NCBI GenBank assembly: GCA_016787895.1
Contig: JAEUTN010000018.1
Location: forward strand, 55,164 to 119,163
Direction of reading: 5' to 3'
DNA from: Bacteroidia bacterium
GTDB lineage: Bacteria; Bacteroidota; Bacteroidia; B-17B0; Aurantibacillaceae
DNA: 64,000 nt
A program made the position numbers and the translations under genes. Shown one piece after another: positions 1 through 9,230 of the stretch; position 1 is the first letter of the stretch; the number at the start of each line of letters is the position of its first letter. The notes under the pieces are model-generated. The model worked only from the letters and a program-made list of their open reading frames with translations. It ran no database searches and had not been told where the DNA came from.

Positions 1-1204
1 TCACAATTTCGGTGTAGGGGTTTTTTTCGGTTTTGCGTTTTAGTTTGGAAGGGTCGGGAAACAAACGCACAAAATAATTGCGAATGGCCATGCTGATGAG
101 GTTGTATGCGATCACAGCCGGACCTTCCTGCTCCCCTTCGTACACCAATTCTATTTTGCCGTTAATGGCCGGAATGCAGGCATATAAATCGGAAATCCGC
201 GCGAAAGTATAAGATTGTCCGGTTTTTAAAAATCGCAATTCGGCGGCGCTCACCAGGTTTTCAAAAGCGCTGATGGTGAGTCGGGCACTCACGCCGCTCT
301 TGGCATCCACAAATTCACTTTTACGGGCTTCCAGAGCAATTTGTTCCACCAGGGTTTTAAGCAATTCGGGAACACGAATGGTTTTTTGTGTGCCACTCAG
401 TTTAACCTGACTCTCCGTAATTTTTCTCGCTTGTTCCGGGGCATTCAAATAATGCGTGAGAATCTGCGAACCAATCCGGTCTTTAAGCGGTGTTACAATG
501 CTGCCGCGGTTGGTGTAATCTTCAGGATTAGCCGTAAATACAAATTGTATGTCTAAAGGCAGACGCAAATTAAAGCTTCTGATTTGCACATCACCTTCCT
601 GTAAAATATTAAACAAAGCCACTTGGATGCGGGGCTGAAGATCGGGCAACTCGTTGATGACAAATATACCCCTGTTGTTGCGGGGAATCATGCCATAGTG
701 AATCACTTTTTCATCCGAAAGACTGAGCTTTTGCCCTGCGGCTTTAATGGGATCAATATCACCAATCAAATCCGCCACATTCACATCGGGGGTGGCCAGT
801 TTTTCGGCATAACGATCGTTGCGATGCAACCAATCAATGCCGGTAAGGTCTCCTTCTTTTTCAATGAGGTCTTTGGCAAAAGCAGATACTGGTTGAAAAG
901 GGTCGTCGTGCAAAGGAGCGCCTTTCACCACAGGAATGTATTCGTTCAACAGATAACACATTTGCCGGGCCATCATGGTTTTGGCCTGCCCGCGCAAACC
1001 CAGAAACAAAATATTGTGTTTACTCAATAATGCGCGCTCCACTTCGGGCAACACGGTTTGTTCGTAACCGTACACCGAGTCAAAAATGGGGTCTTTGGTT
1101 TTTAGTTTCTCAATCAGGTTGTTTCTGATCTCATCTTTAATGCTGAGGTAACTGTAGCCCGCCTTTTTAAGTTCACCTAAGGTACTGATGTTTGGTTTTT
1201 TCAT
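1..1204 (-). CDS. MoxR/ChlI-type AAA+ ATPase, C-terminus cut by window edge
   Basis: Translating the minus strand from the ATG at 1204-1202 gives an open frame running off the left edge (about 401 residues visible). A Walker A motif (GLRGQAKT) lies near residue 66 and a Walker B-like NELPD near residue 180. The surrounding sequence (a stretch rich in NRGI, then TANPEDYTNRG and a sensor-like region) resembles the MoxR / magnesium-chelatase subunit I family. These ATPases form hexameric rings that act with a VWA-domain partner to remodel or metallate target proteins. The VWA gene ends one base upstream of this start, so the two are surely one transcript. No porphyrin or chlorophyll genes are nearby, so a literal Mg-chelatase role is unlikely; the substrate is unknown. 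Family assignment is confident, function is not. Confidence 0.85.
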   Translation of the reverse strand, partial: MKKPNISTLGELKKAGYSYLSIKDEIRNNLIEKLKTKDPIFDSVYGYEQTVLPEVERALLSKHNILFLGLRGQAKTMMARQMCYLLNEYIPVVKGAPLHDDPFQPVSAFAKDLIEKEGDLTGIDWLHRNDRYAEKLATPDVNVADLIGDIDPIKAAGQKLSLSDEKVIHYGMIPRNNRGIFVINELPDLQPRIQVALFNILQEGDVQIRSFNLRLPLDIQFVFTANPEDYTNRGSIVTPLKDRIGSQILTHYLNAPEQARKITESQVKLSGTQKTIRVPELLKTLVEQIALEARKSEFVDAKSGVSARLTISAFENLVSAAELRFLKTGQSYTFARISDLYACIPAINGKIELVYEGEQEGPAVIAYNLISMAIRNYFVRLFPDPSKLKRKTEKNPYTEIV

Positions 1205-1205
1205 A

Positions 1206-2300
1206 CTAAACGCGTTTCGATTTTTTGCTGTTATAATCCCTGAAAATCACTTCTCCTAATCCTTTTAATCCTGTAAAATAGGCCTTACCCTGATTGGCTG
1301 CGGCAAATTCATCAATAAAATGCTGAAGGTAATCGTCTTTGGCAACCATAAACGTAGTAATGTTGATTTGTTTGCGTTTGCAAAGGGCCGCCAGTTCAAG
1401 GCATTTGTTCACGATGCGTCGATCCAATCCAAAACTGTTTTTGTAGTAGGTGCCATTTTCTTTTAAGCAGGAAGGTTTCCCATCCGTGATCATAAAAATT
1501 TGTTTGTTGGTCGTTTTTTTACGGCGCAGAATGTCCATGGCCAGTTCCAATCCCGCCACCGTGTTTGTGTGGTAAGGCCCCACCTGAAGATAAGGCAGGT
1601 CTTTCAGGGAAATGGGCCAGGCATCATCGCCAAATACAATAATATCCAGACTGTCTTTAGGGTATTTACGCCGAATCATTTCGGCAAGGGCCATGGCCAC
1701 CATTTTTGCGGGGGTAATGCGGTCTTCTCCGTATAAAATCATGCTGTGGCTGATGTCGATCATCAATACCGTGGCCGTTTGGGTTTTGTATTCCTGCTCG
1801 TGCACCAGAAGGTCCTGCTCGGTTAAACGAAACTCTTCCATACCGCTGTTCAGCTGGGCTTGTTGCACCGATTCATTAAGAGCCAGATTTTGAGGGGAGT
1901 CGCCCGGCTCAAAATTGCGCAGCACATCGCTTTGTTCTTCTCCGCTGCTGCCTCCGTAACGGGTGCTGTGGTTGCCGGCTTTGCCTTTTTTTAATTTACC
2001 AAACAGTAACTCGAGGGCGTTTTCGCGTATGGCCTGTTCGGTTTTTGGGGTGATGCCCAATCCGCCGGGGCGATCGGTTGTTTCGCGGAGGTAACCCCTC
2101 TTTTTGAGTTCTTCCACAAAATCATCAATGGTGTAGATAGAATCAGTAAGCTGGTATTCCTTGTCCAACTCCCGCATCCAGTCAATGGTTTCCTGCACAT
2201 CTCCGCTGGTATGGGTAATAAGTTGTTTAAAGAGTTTAAATAACTCATCAAACTTGGATTGGCTTTTTGCCGAAAAACCCTGAAAGCGGAAACCCTGCAT
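1206..2300 (-). CDS. VWA-domain protein partner of the MoxR-like ATPase
   Basis: A 364-residue protein whose C-terminal half is a von Willebrand factor A domain. The metal-ion-dependent adhesion site reads DISHS (about residues 181-186), followed by conserved blocks DIIVFGDDA and MITDGKPSC. The N-terminal half is charged, probably helical and without a recognised domain; no signal peptide or membrane segment is seen, so it is cytoplasmic. The stop codon (1208-1206) is separated by one base from the start of the AAA+ gene, which implies translational coupling. ChlI/ChlD, RavA/ViaA and CoxD/CoxE are known examples of such AAA+/VWA pairs; here the gene order is VWA first, ATPase second. The target of the pair cannot be read from context. 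Confidence 0.85.
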   Translation of the reverse strand: MQGFRFQGFSAKSQSKFDELFKLFKQLITHTSGDVQETIDWMRELDKEYQLTDSIYTIDDFVEELKKRGYLRETTDRPGGLGITPKTEQAIRENALELLFGKLKKGKAGNHSTRYGGSSGEEQSDVLRNFEPGDSPQNLALNESVQQAQLNSGMEEFRLTEQDLLVHEQEYKTQTATVLMIDISHSMILYGEDRITPAKMVAMALAEMIRRKYPKDSLDIIVFGDDAWPISLKDLPYLQVGPYHTNTVAGLELAMDILRRKKTTNKQIFMITDGKPSCLKENGTYYKNSFGLDRRIVNKCLELAALCKRKQINITTFMVAKDDYLQHFIDEFAAANQGKAYFTGLKGLGEVIFRDYNSKKSKRV

Positions 2301-2446
2301 ACCTGTAAAACCCTTTAAGACGTTTAAAGTTGCAAAAAATCGGGCAGTACAAAAGTTAATTTTGGCTTAGAAAAAGGCTTCAGACAATTTAATAGCTTAG
2401 TTACTTAGAACAGCGCCTGAAGAAACTCCTTTCAGATGCTTAACCT

Positions 2447-2719
2447 TTAAAATTGTTTGTTCAGATTGTGGTACTCGATTTTGGACATGTAAGGGAAATA
2501 GGGCAGGATGCTGATGAGCTCCCTGGTTTTGTTTTCATCAATGTTCTGGAAAATTAACACCGCGTCTTTTTTAGAAACCGAGATGAAGAAACTCTCCAGA
2601 ATAGCTTCCGCCTTCCATTGATTTACAAATTCCATTTCCTTTTTGGGTAATTCGGGGTTCGATTTTATGGTTTCGATTCCACTGTCGGAAAGGGTGATTA
2701 AAACCAGTATTCTATTCAT
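2447..2719 (-). CDS. Small unknown protein, possibly a dimeric alpha-beta barrel (YciI/muconolactone isomerase-like)
   Basis: A 90-residue protein starting MNRILVLITL, ending with a PYFPYMSKIEYHNL segment. The pattern of an N-terminal beta strand, a helix containing KEMEFVNQWK, then two strands and a hydrophobic tail resembles small ferredoxin-like folds such as YciI or muconolactone isomerase-like proteins, but I see no diagnostic catalytic residue. There is no signal peptide. A TACATTTG box (2743-2750, minus) precedes the start by 23 bases, which supports it as a real, separately transcribed gene. The fold suggestion is weak; treat it as a conserved-hypothetical candidate. Confidence 0.55.
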   Translation of the reverse strand: MNRILVLITLSDSGIETIKSNPELPKKEMEFVNQWKAEAILESFFISVSKKDAVLIFQNIDENKTRELISILPYFPYMSKIEYHNLNKQF

Positions 2720-2742
2720 ATCTTGATATTAAAACGCTCGGG

Positions 2743-2750
2743 CAAATGTA
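2743..2750 (-). promoter_or_regulatory. Bacteroidota -7 box (TACATTTG) upstream of the 90-residue gene
   Basis: The minus strand reads TACATTTG, an exact match to TAnnTTTG, 23 bases upstream of the ATG at 2719. No convincing TTG/TTTG -33 element is seen at the usual distance. Confidence 0.4.
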
Positions 2751-2836
2751 TGTAAAATTGCTTTCCCGGATTTATTGGTATAGCTAGTTTGCGAAAAAAA
2801 TGCGATAGTTGCCTAAACGAAGATTATGCGTGAATT

Positions 2837-2858
2837 TGCACCCTCAATGCACCCTCAA
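2837..2858. repeat. Tandem 11-bp direct repeat at the end of the radical SAM gene
   Basis: Two back-to-back copies of TGCACCCTCAA (2837-2847 and 2848-2858). The second copy overlaps the last sense codon and contains the stop codon of the gene ending at 2855. Confidence 0.7.
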
Positions 2859-4519
2859 ACCACCATCTGCTTCAGCGCCTTCAGCACCCTGCATTTTGTA
2901 AGCCCGTTGTATTCGATCACCAGGCGGTAATCGCCCGATTCAATGCTTCGGGTTTGTAAAAAACTTTCAAAATTAAAACTCAGGGGCAAAATCAGGTAGC
3001 GGAATTTGTGAGGGTTTAAACCCAGCTGATCGATCAGGACATTTTTTTCGCTGCGCTCAATTTCATGTAAAAACAATAACTGTGGTTTTACTTTAAAATG
3101 CAGGTAATAGTCCAAAGCAATAAATTCTTTCAGCACCCGGTCTTCAGGGTACTGTTGTTCAACAAAAGCGGTTGCTATTTCAAATACGTCTTTCAAAGAA
3201 TACTTGTGGAAATTGCGTTGTGTACCAAAATACTCACCTAGGCCCAGTAAAAAATCAAAGGCACTGTATTTGGTGTTTACGTATTTGAGCAGGTTCTGCG
3301 CTTTGCCGCTGTTCCAGTATATTTCTAAAGCGTGTTCGAGTTTGGTGATGCGTTCCAATTCGGTTTTGGAGAGGTAATTGCTTTCAATGATCTGGTAAGG
3401 GGGTTCGGGGTCAAACACAAAACCATGCTCCTGGTATTTTTGCCGCACCGGGGTGCCTTTCAAAAATTTTAAAAAACCCAATTGTAATTCAGGTGCTTCC
3501 AGTTTAAACACTTCTTCAAAGGAATATTTAATGTCGGCCCAACGGTCCAAAGCCATGCCTACAATGAGGTCCAGGTGCATTTCTACCTTGTACTCCAATT
3601 CCTGAATAATGGCTTTGGTTTTGTCGAAGTTCTGTTTGCGCTGTACTTCCAGGTTGGCTTTTTGGTTTACCGTTTGTATACCTATTTCAAATCGAAACAA
3701 ACCTTTAGGCACTTTCTCGTGTATAAATTTCCGAATGTCGGCGTGCAAAATATCCGCTGTAATCTCAAATTGAAACACATTGCCCTCCCGGTGGTGATCG
3801 AGTATAAATTGAAAAATCTCAATCGAAAAATCTTTTTTTACATTAAAGGTGCGGTCTAAAAACTTCACCACCCGCCCGTGTTGCATCATAAATAACAAGG
3901 TGTTTTTAATACCTTGCATGGGCAATTGCCTCACCTTGTTATCCAGACTGGCCAGGCAAAACTCACATTTGTAAGGGCAGCCCCTGGAGGTTTCCAGATA
4001 CAACACTTTGTTTTTTAGATCCTCTACCTCGTCGTCCCCATAAGGCATGATGTGTTCAAGGTTTTTTAAATCGAACATGTGTGCGAGGGGATTTTCAATC
4101 ACCTCTTTATTCTTTTTCCAAATGAGGGAGGGCACCAAAGCCACATCGGGGTAGTGTTTTAAAAATTCGGTAAAAGCTATTTCTCCTTCTCCCTGAATAA
4201 TAAAATCCACTTCTTCAAGGGCAATTATTTCTTCCCACTCGTAGCTCACTTCCGGTCCGCCCAGCAAAATTTTAATCTCAGGGTTGATGCGTTTTATTTT
4301 CCTGCACACCTCAAGGGTAGGACTGATGTTCCAGATATAGCAGGAAAAAGCCACCACCTCAAAGTCTGAGCAATACGCTGCTATCTCGTCTTTGTTTTCT
4401 TTGATGGTAAATTCCTTCCAGGCCAAACCTTCCCGCTCTTTATTAAGCTGATAAAGCAGGCGTATGGCTAGATTGCTGTGTATGTATTTGGCGTTTAACG
4501 TGCCGAGCAAAACCCTCAT
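2855..4519 (-). CDS. B12-binding-domain radical SAM protein (DUF4080 type)
   Basis: A 554-residue protein. Residues 1 to about 130 look like a cobalamin-binding (B12-binding) Rossmann domain, with an early LLGTLNAKYIHSNLA and a LLGGPEVSYEW block. The radical SAM cluster motif CPYKCEFC (CxxxCxxC) lies near residues 180-187 and binds a [4Fe-4S] cluster that cleaves S-adenosylmethionine. The C-terminal region, with short Tyr/Leu-rich helices, matches the DUF4080 extension found on such proteins. Many members of this group are methyltransferases or thioether enzymes, but no substrate is assigned. It is not clearly in an operon: the ORF6N gene lies 49 bases upstream. Confident for family, not for reaction. 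Confidence 0.9.
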   Translation of the reverse strand: MRVLLGTLNAKYIHSNLAIRLLYQLNKEREGLAWKEFTIKENKDEIAAYCSDFEVVAFSCYIWNISPTLEVCRKIKRINPEIKILLGGPEVSYEWEEIIALEEVDFIIQGEGEIAFTEFLKHYPDVALVPSLIWKKNKEVIENPLAHMFDLKNLEHIMPYGDDEVEDLKNKVLYLETSRGCPYKCEFCLASLDNKVRQLPMQGIKNTLLFMMQHGRVVKFLDRTFNVKKDFSIEIFQFILDHHREGNVFQFEITADILHADIRKFIHEKVPKGLFRFEIGIQTVNQKANLEVQRKQNFDKTKAIIQELEYKVEMHLDLIVGMALDRWADIKYSFEEVFKLEAPELQLGFLKFLKGTPVRQKYQEHGFVFDPEPPYQIIESNYLSKTELERITKLEHALEIYWNSGKAQNLLKYVNTKYSAFDFLLGLGEYFGTQRNFHKYSLKDVFEIATAFVEQQYPEDRVLKEFIALDYYLHFKVKPQLLFLHEIERSEKNVLIDQLGLNPHKFRYLILPLSFNFESFLQTRSIESGDYRLVIEYNGLTKCRVLKALKQMVV

Positions 4520-4568
4520 TGTGCGCGAAGATAAGGATTATATCAAGCGGGTTTTTCGCTTAGAAGGG

Positions 4569-5096
4569 CTATACCTTATAGCCAATAGATTTTCGCGGCG
4601 CAGGTTTTTCCCTTTTCTCCAACAATTCGTCAAGGTATTTGAAGACAAGTTCAATGTTCTTTGAATCGTTTTCTGTTTTCTTTTTAAGCCCTTCAATGGC
4701 AAGTTTCAGCTCTGTGGTGTCGGTAAAGGCCTTGCGTATCCGGGCAAACACACGCATAATCTGTATGTTGATCTGTATGGCTTTTTGGCTGTTTAATACG
4801 CTTGACAACATTAAAACACCGTATTCGGTAAAGGCCATAGGCATATAACGGACCCCTCCCCAACTTGAGGTCACAATTTGTGACCTCAAAATCTCAAACT
4901 CCTGGCCACTCAATTCAAACATAAAATCTTCCGGAAAACGGTCGATATTTCTTTTCACAGCTTGTTTCAGCGCTTTGGTTTCCACTCCATACAGTTTGGC
5001 CAAGTCGCTATCCAGCATCACTTTTTGATTTCGGATAAAATAAATCTTATCCAGCACCATTTCATCGCTTAGCTTTATGCTTTTTGCCTCCTCCAT
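4569..5096 (-). CDS. ORF6N domain-containing DNA-binding protein
   Basis: A 175-residue protein. Residues 10 to about 100 match the ORF6N domain, with the typical core KIYFIRNQKVMLDSDLAKLY and the downstream FTEYGVLML helix. This domain, related to KilA-N, was first described in phage proteins and is widespread on Bacteroidota chromosomes, where it is often near mobile or defence genes. The C-terminal third is a charged probable coiled coil. A TAATTTTG box lies upstream at 5120-5127. No phage genes adjoin it, so it looks like a solitary domesticated or recently acquired regulator. The DNA target is unknown. Confidence 0.88.
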   Translation of the reverse strand: MEEAKSIKLSDEMVLDKIYFIRNQKVMLDSDLAKLYGVETKALKQAVKRNIDRFPEDFMFELSGQEFEILRSQIVTSSWGGVRYMPMAFTEYGVLMLSSVLNSQKAIQINIQIMRVFARIRKAFTDTTELKLAIEGLKKKTENDSKNIELVFKYLDELLEKREKPAPRKSIGYKV

Positions 5097-5119
5097 TTAA
5101 TATTTATGAATTGTTCACT

Positions 5120-5127
5120 CAAAATTA
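5120..5127 (-). promoter_or_regulatory. Candidate -7 box (TAATTTTG) for the ORF6N gene
   Basis: The minus strand reads TAATTTTG 23 bases upstream of the ATG at 5096, fitting TAnnTTTG. It also lies just downstream of the nrdA terminator, as expected for a new transcription unit. Confidence 0.4.
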
Positions 5128-5177
5128 TGCCCTGTAAGTAAGGAGTGTTGCCACAAATTATAGCATTATGAAAACAA

Positions 5178-5202
5178 AAAGCCCCTTGGTTTAAGGGGCT
5201 TT
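5178..5202 (-). terminator. Rho-independent terminator of nrdA
   Basis: A perfect 10-bp stem, AAAGCCCCTT (5178-5187) with AAGGGGCTTT (5193-5202), loop 5188-5192. On the minus strand it is followed by a T-rich run, and it begins 23 bases after the nrdA stop. Confidence 0.88.
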
Positions 5203-5225
5203 AATTTTTTGCTTATTGATACAGC

Positions 5226-7643
5226 TTAACTTCCGCAAGCTTCGCAATTCTCCGGATCATCCAAACTACAGCTCAATTGCGCTTGCTGTTCGTCGTAGCT
5301 CAACACATGACCTTGTCCGCGATCCACCAGCAATTGGTCCTCGTTGCCTAGAACAAAGGTAGGTTGTGCCAGGGCGCTTTGATCAACGGTAAACTTAATG
5401 GCATCGGCTGCGGCTTTTGTACGCAGGTAATACATGCCGGTTTTTAAACCTTTTTTCCAGGCGTAAAAATGCGCGCTGCTCATCTTCGCGAAATTGGCAT
5501 CCTGAATAAACAAATTCAGCGATTGCGACTGATCGATGAACGCCCCGCGGTCGGCAGCCATGTCAATAATCGTGCGTTGTTTGATTTCCCAAACGGTTTT
5601 GTAAAGTTCTTTGATGTTGGCCGGAATTTCGGCAATGTTTTGAACAGAACCGTTGGCCGCAATGATTTTGTTTTTCAAACCATCGTTCCAGATGCCCAGT
5701 TTCACCAGGTCGCGCAGCAGGTGTTTGTTCACTACCACAAATTCTCCGCTCAAAACACGACGGGTATAAATGTTGCTGGTGTATGGTTCAAAACACTCGT
5801 TGTTGCCTAAAATTTGCGAGGTACTGGCCGTTGGCATAGGAGCCAACAACAAACTGTTGCGCACCCCGTGCTTTATAATTTCTTCTCTCAATACATCCCA
5901 TTCCCAGCGTGTGCTTGGTTTTACATTCCACATGTCGTGCTGGAAAATGCCTTTGGAAATCGGGGAGCCGGGATACGATTCGTAAGCCCCATCCACCTTA
6001 GCCAGGTCTTTACTGGCGGTGAGGGCGGCAAAATAAATGGTTTCAAAAATTTCGGAGTTCAGGGCACGGGCCTCATCACTTTCAAAAGGGTAACGCATTA
6101 AAATAAACGCGTCGGCCAAACCTTGTACGCCCAAACCAATGGGACGGTGGCGCATATTGCTGTTGCGGGCCTCAGGTACCGGGTAATAATTGCGGTCGAT
6201 GATTTTGTTCAGGTTAATGGTGGCCTGATACGTAATCTCAAACAATTTGTTGTGATCGAAGCTGCCGGTTTTTTCATCCACAAAACGTGGCAGGGCAATA
6301 GAAGCCAGGTTACAAACCGCTACTTCATCGGCGCTGGTGTACTCAATAATTTCGGTGCACAGGTTGCTGGACTTTATTGTTCCCAGGTTTTGCTGATTGG
6401 ATTTGGAATTGGCCGCATCCTTAAACAACATGTAAGGGTTACCGGTTTCAATTTGTGCTTCAATGATAGAGGCCCACAATTCACGCGCTTTTACCTGGCG
6501 ACGGAAACGCCCTTCCTCTTCGTATTTGGTGTACAGTTTTACAAACTCTTCGCTGTGGCAATCGCTCAGGCCCGGACATTCGTTAGGGCACATCAAACTC
6601 CACATGCCTTCTTCTTCCACGCGTTTCATAAACAAATCCGGAATCCACAGTGCTGTAAACAAATCGCGGGCCCGCATTTCTTCCTTGCCGTGGTTTTTGC
6701 GAATGTCGAGGAAGTCGTAAATGTCGGCATGCCATGGCTCCAAATAAACGGCAATGGAGCCCTTGCGTTTTCCACCGCCCTGATCCACATAACGAGCGGT
6801 TTCGTTGTATACTTTCAGCATGGGAATAATGCCATTGCTGGTGCCATTGGTGCCTTTGATGTAGGAGCCGGTGGCGCGTACGTTGTGTATGCTTAAACCA
6901 ATTCCGCCTGCGCTCTGAGAAATTTTGGCGCATTGTTTTAAGGTATCGTAAATGCCGTCAATGCTATCGTCTTTCACCTGCAACAAAAAGCAGGAGCTCA
7001 TTTGCGGTTTGGGTGTGCCTGCATTAAATAAAGTAGGTGTTGCGTGTGTGAACCAGCGCTCGCTCATTAAATTATAAGTGCGGATAGCGGCTTCAATGTC
7101 GTGTTTGTGAATGCCAACAGCCACGCGCATGATCATGTGCTGCGGGCGTTCGGCCACCTTGTTGTTCATTTTTAGGAGGTATGAACGTTCAAGGGTTTTA
7201 AAACCAAAATAATCGTAACCAAAATCCCGGTCGTAAATAATGCTGGAATCGAGGGTGTGTGCATTTTCCATCACAATCTCGTACACATCGTCAGCAATCA
7301 GGGCTGCACGCAATCCGTTTTTGGGATCAATGTAATTGTATAAGGCTTCAATTGTTTTCGAAAACGATTTGATGGTGTTTTTGTGAAGGTTACTCACCGC
7401 AATACGCGAGGCCAGTTGCGCGTAATCGGGGTGGCGTACGGTTAAGGAGGCGGCGGTTTCAGCGGCGAGGTTATCGAGTTCGCTGGTGGTCACTCCATCG
7501 TACACCCCATCGATTACCTTTTTGGCAACCAAAATCGGGTCCACGTGCGTGGGCTCCAAACCATAGCTGAGTTTTTGAATACGCGCGGTGATCTTGTCGA
7601 ATTTTACCGACTCGCGTGTGCCGTCTCTTTTAATTACAAACAT
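5226..7643 (-). CDS. nrdA: Ribonucleoside-diphosphate reductase, class Ia large subunit (eukaryote-like)
   Basis: The large subunit of ribonucleotide reductase, which reduces ribonucleoside diphosphates to deoxy forms. At 805 residues it is near full length for the family. Residues 1-90 form an ATP-cone (activity site). A redox cysteine sits in MSSCFLL near residue 216, the catalytic NLCTE motif near 428, its partner cysteine in AVCNLAS near 446, the radical-transfer tyrosine pair in GMYYLRT near 740, and the C-terminal shuttle pair CEAC at the very end. The sequence is of the eukaryote-like subgroup (long FTVDQ-containing tail similar to animal RRM1). nrdB lies upstream on the same strand with a 223-base gap, so the two may be transcribed separately or share a long leader. 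Confidence 0.97.
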   Translation of the reverse strand: MFVIKRDGTRESVKFDKITARIQKLSYGLEPTHVDPILVAKKVIDGVYDGVTTSELDNLAAETAASLTVRHPDYAQLASRIAVSNLHKNTIKSFSKTIEALYNYIDPKNGLRAALIADDVYEIVMENAHTLDSSIIYDRDFGYDYFGFKTLERSYLLKMNNKVAERPQHMIMRVAVGIHKHDIEAAIRTYNLMSERWFTHATPTLFNAGTPKPQMSSCFLLQVKDDSIDGIYDTLKQCAKISQSAGGIGLSIHNVRATGSYIKGTNGTSNGIIPMLKVYNETARYVDQGGGKRKGSIAVYLEPWHADIYDFLDIRKNHGKEEMRARDLFTALWIPDLFMKRVEEEGMWSLMCPNECPGLSDCHSEEFVKLYTKYEEEGRFRRQVKARELWASIIEAQIETGNPYMLFKDAANSKSNQQNLGTIKSSNLCTEIIEYTSADEVAVCNLASIALPRFVDEKTGSFDHNKLFEITYQATINLNKIIDRNYYPVPEARNSNMRHRPIGLGVQGLADAFILMRYPFESDEARALNSEIFETIYFAALTASKDLAKVDGAYESYPGSPISKGIFQHDMWNVKPSTRWEWDVLREEIIKHGVRNSLLLAPMPTASTSQILGNNECFEPYTSNIYTRRVLSGEFVVVNKHLLRDLVKLGIWNDGLKNKIIAANGSVQNIAEIPANIKELYKTVWEIKQRTIIDMAADRGAFIDQSQSLNLFIQDANFAKMSSAHFYAWKKGLKTGMYYLRTKAAADAIKFTVDQSALAQPTFVLGNEDQLLVDRGQGHVLSYDEQQAQLSCSLDDPENCEACGS

Positions 7644-7742
7644 AAGCCTGAGATTTTAAATGTTTTTGAGTTTTTGGTTATTACAAGGTACTTTTCGAAA
7701 TAGGGCTATTTTAATTTTTGTTTTTTATTCTTTCAACACTCG

Positions 7743-7760
7743 CCGGTTAAATGCAACCGG
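7743..7760. other. Hairpin in the nrdB-nrdA intergenic leader
   Basis: CCGGTT (7743-7748) and AACCGG (7755-7760) form a perfect 6-bp stem with a 6-base loop. It is not followed by a T-run on the minus strand, so it is not a standard terminator. It lies about 100 bases before the nrdA start, inside a 223-base gap, so a role in mRNA processing or leader control is possible but unproven. Confidence 0.35.
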
Positions 7761-7816
7761 ACCTTTGTTTTTGGGGGTCGAATTCCCTTGCCAGAGCGCT
7801 AATGTCTTGCGGAGCA

Positions 7817-7824
7817 CAAAGTTA
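7817..7824 (-). promoter_or_regulatory. Possible -7 box (TAACTTTG) for nrdA
   Basis: The minus strand reads TAACTTTG, matching TAnnTTTG, in the gap between nrdB and nrdA. I find no good -33 partner. If real, it gives nrdA its own promoter and a leader of about 165 bases that contains the 7743-7760 hairpin. Confidence 0.3.
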
Positions 7825-7866
7825 CGACGTAAATAAGCGATTTCCGGGCAGGGAACTGTTAAAACT

Positions 7867-8838
7867 TTAGAAGTCTTCGTCCAGGTTAAAGACGTTGTTT
7901 TCTTCCTTGTTCCCCATTACACCGGCTTTTTGGTACTCGGCCACCCGTTTTTCAAAGAAATTGGTCTTGCCTTGCAGGGAGATCATTTCCATAAAGTCAA
8001 ACGGATTGCTGGCGTTGTAGAACTTGTCGCAGCCCAGGGCTTGAAGTAAACGGTCGGCAACAAATTCTATGTATTGGCACATCAGGTCGGAGTTCATGCC
8101 GATGAGTTTCACCGGTATGGCGTCCACCACAAATTTTTTCTCGATACTCACCGCATCGGTGATGATTTTGGTGACCTGCTCTTTGGGGAGCTGGTTTTTC
8201 AAATGGTTGGTGTAGAGCAAGCAGGCAAAATCACAATGCAAACCTTCGTCGCGGCTGATCAGCTCATTGCTGAAGGTGAGGCCCGGCATTAAACCCCGCT
8301 TTTTCAGCCAGAAAATAGAGCAGAAGGAACCCGAAAAAAAGATGCCTTCAACGGCGGCAAAAGCAATCAAACGTTCAGCAAAACTGCCGTTGTTGATCCA
8401 CTTTAAGGCCCATTCGGCTTTCTCGCCCACGCAAGGCACAGTATCTACCGCGTGCAGCAAACGGTCTTTCTCAACCGGATCTTTAATATAGGTATCAATT
8501 AATAAAGAATAGGTTTCGGAGTGGATGTTTTCCATCATTACCTGGAAACCGTAAAAACAGCGGGCTTCAGGGTATTGCACCTCGTTCAGGAAGTTAACGG
8601 CCAGGTTTTCGTTTACAATGCCGTCGCTGGCAGCGAAAAACGCCAGCACGTGTTTAATAAAGTGTTTTTCGTTATCGTTTAACCTGTTGTTCCAATCATT
8701 CATGTCAGAGGCAAGGTCAATTTCCTCTGCCGTCCAAAAACTAGCTTCAGCCTTTTTATAGAATTCCCAAATGTCCTTATACTTAATCGGAAATAATACA
8801 AACCTGTCTTTGTTCTCTACTAGTATTGGTTCTGTCAT
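7867..8838 (-). CDS. nrdB: Ribonucleoside-diphosphate reductase, class Ia small subunit
   Basis: A 323-residue radical-generating subunit. All iron ligands and the radical tyrosine are visible: Asp41 in AEEIDLAS, Glu103, His106 and Tyr110 in MENIHSETY, Glu164 in AAVEGIFF, Glu198 and His201 in SRDEGLHCD. The block [20 protein letters not shown] is almost the animal RRM2 sequence, and the C-terminal NLDEDF tail resembles the RRM2 peptide that docks on the large subunit. It therefore houses a di-iron/tyrosyl radical cofactor and pairs with the nrdA downstream. The start at 8838 is an ATG (preceding in-frame sequence is poor). No NrdR box was recognised upstream. Confidence 0.97.
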   Translation of the reverse strand: MTEPILVENKDRFVLFPIKYKDIWEFYKKAEASFWTAEEIDLASDMNDWNNRLNDNEKHFIKHVLAFFAASDGIVNENLAVNFLNEVQYPEARCFYGFQVMMENIHSETYSLLIDTYIKDPVEKDRLLHAVDTVPCVGEKAEWALKWINNGSFAERLIAFAAVEGIFFSGSFCSIFWLKKRGLMPGLTFSNELISRDEGLHCDFACLLYTNHLKNQLPKEQVTKIITDAVSIEKKFVVDAIPVKLIGMNSDLMCQYIEFVADRLLQALGCDKFYNASNPFDFMEMISLQGKTNFFEKRVAEYQKAGVMGNKEENNVFNLDEDF

Positions 8839-9230
8839 ATGCTATTCAATTTTTAATGGGTGAATGTTTTTCAAGGCGAATCACTTTTACAAATAAATGC
8901 AAAAAAGTTCCCCTTGTAGGGATAAATGAATTAACAGAGCACCCAAGTTTTAAACATGATGAAATTCACCGTGGTTGGTTGAAAACCTTGATAGACTTGA
9001 TTTACAACTTGGTAACAAATTTCAGAAAAAAAGCGCATCAAAGTGTTGTGAGAACCAAAACAATTTTTAAGATGAACCAGGGGAAATGGAACGAAGGGGA
9101 GGTATGGCGCGAATACCAATCAAAAATTAATCCTTTAAAACACCGGCTTTGTGGGCCAGAATAGGTCATTGAGGCTAAAACGAAACTTTCGATTACAAGA
9201 GGGCGTTTAACCAGCCAAACCAAAGCAATC
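8839..9230. other. 392-base gap between divergent nrdB and sigma-like gene
   Basis: This holds the promoter regions of two divergent genes. A TTTATTTG sequence on the minus strand about 60 bases before nrdB is one mismatch from the -7 consensus. I found no terminator, repeat or RNA gene. A plus-strand open frame covers part of it, but nothing in its composition supports coding. Confidence 0.5.

Noticed and set aside
6123..6896. A 257-codon plus-strand open frame opposite nrdA
   Set aside because: It lies wholly within the well-supported nrdA on the other strand; composition (rich in Phe, Val, Ala, His) is that of an antisense shadow.
7743..7760. CCGGTT/AACCGG hairpin as an nrdB terminator
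   Set aside because: The stem is only 6 bp and is not followed by T residues on the minus strand; kept as a hairpin of unknown role.
8826..9164. A 112-codon plus-strand open frame between nrdB and the sigma-like gene
   Set aside because: It overlaps the nrdB start and promoter region, has no domain or signal features, and its amino-acid mix looks random.
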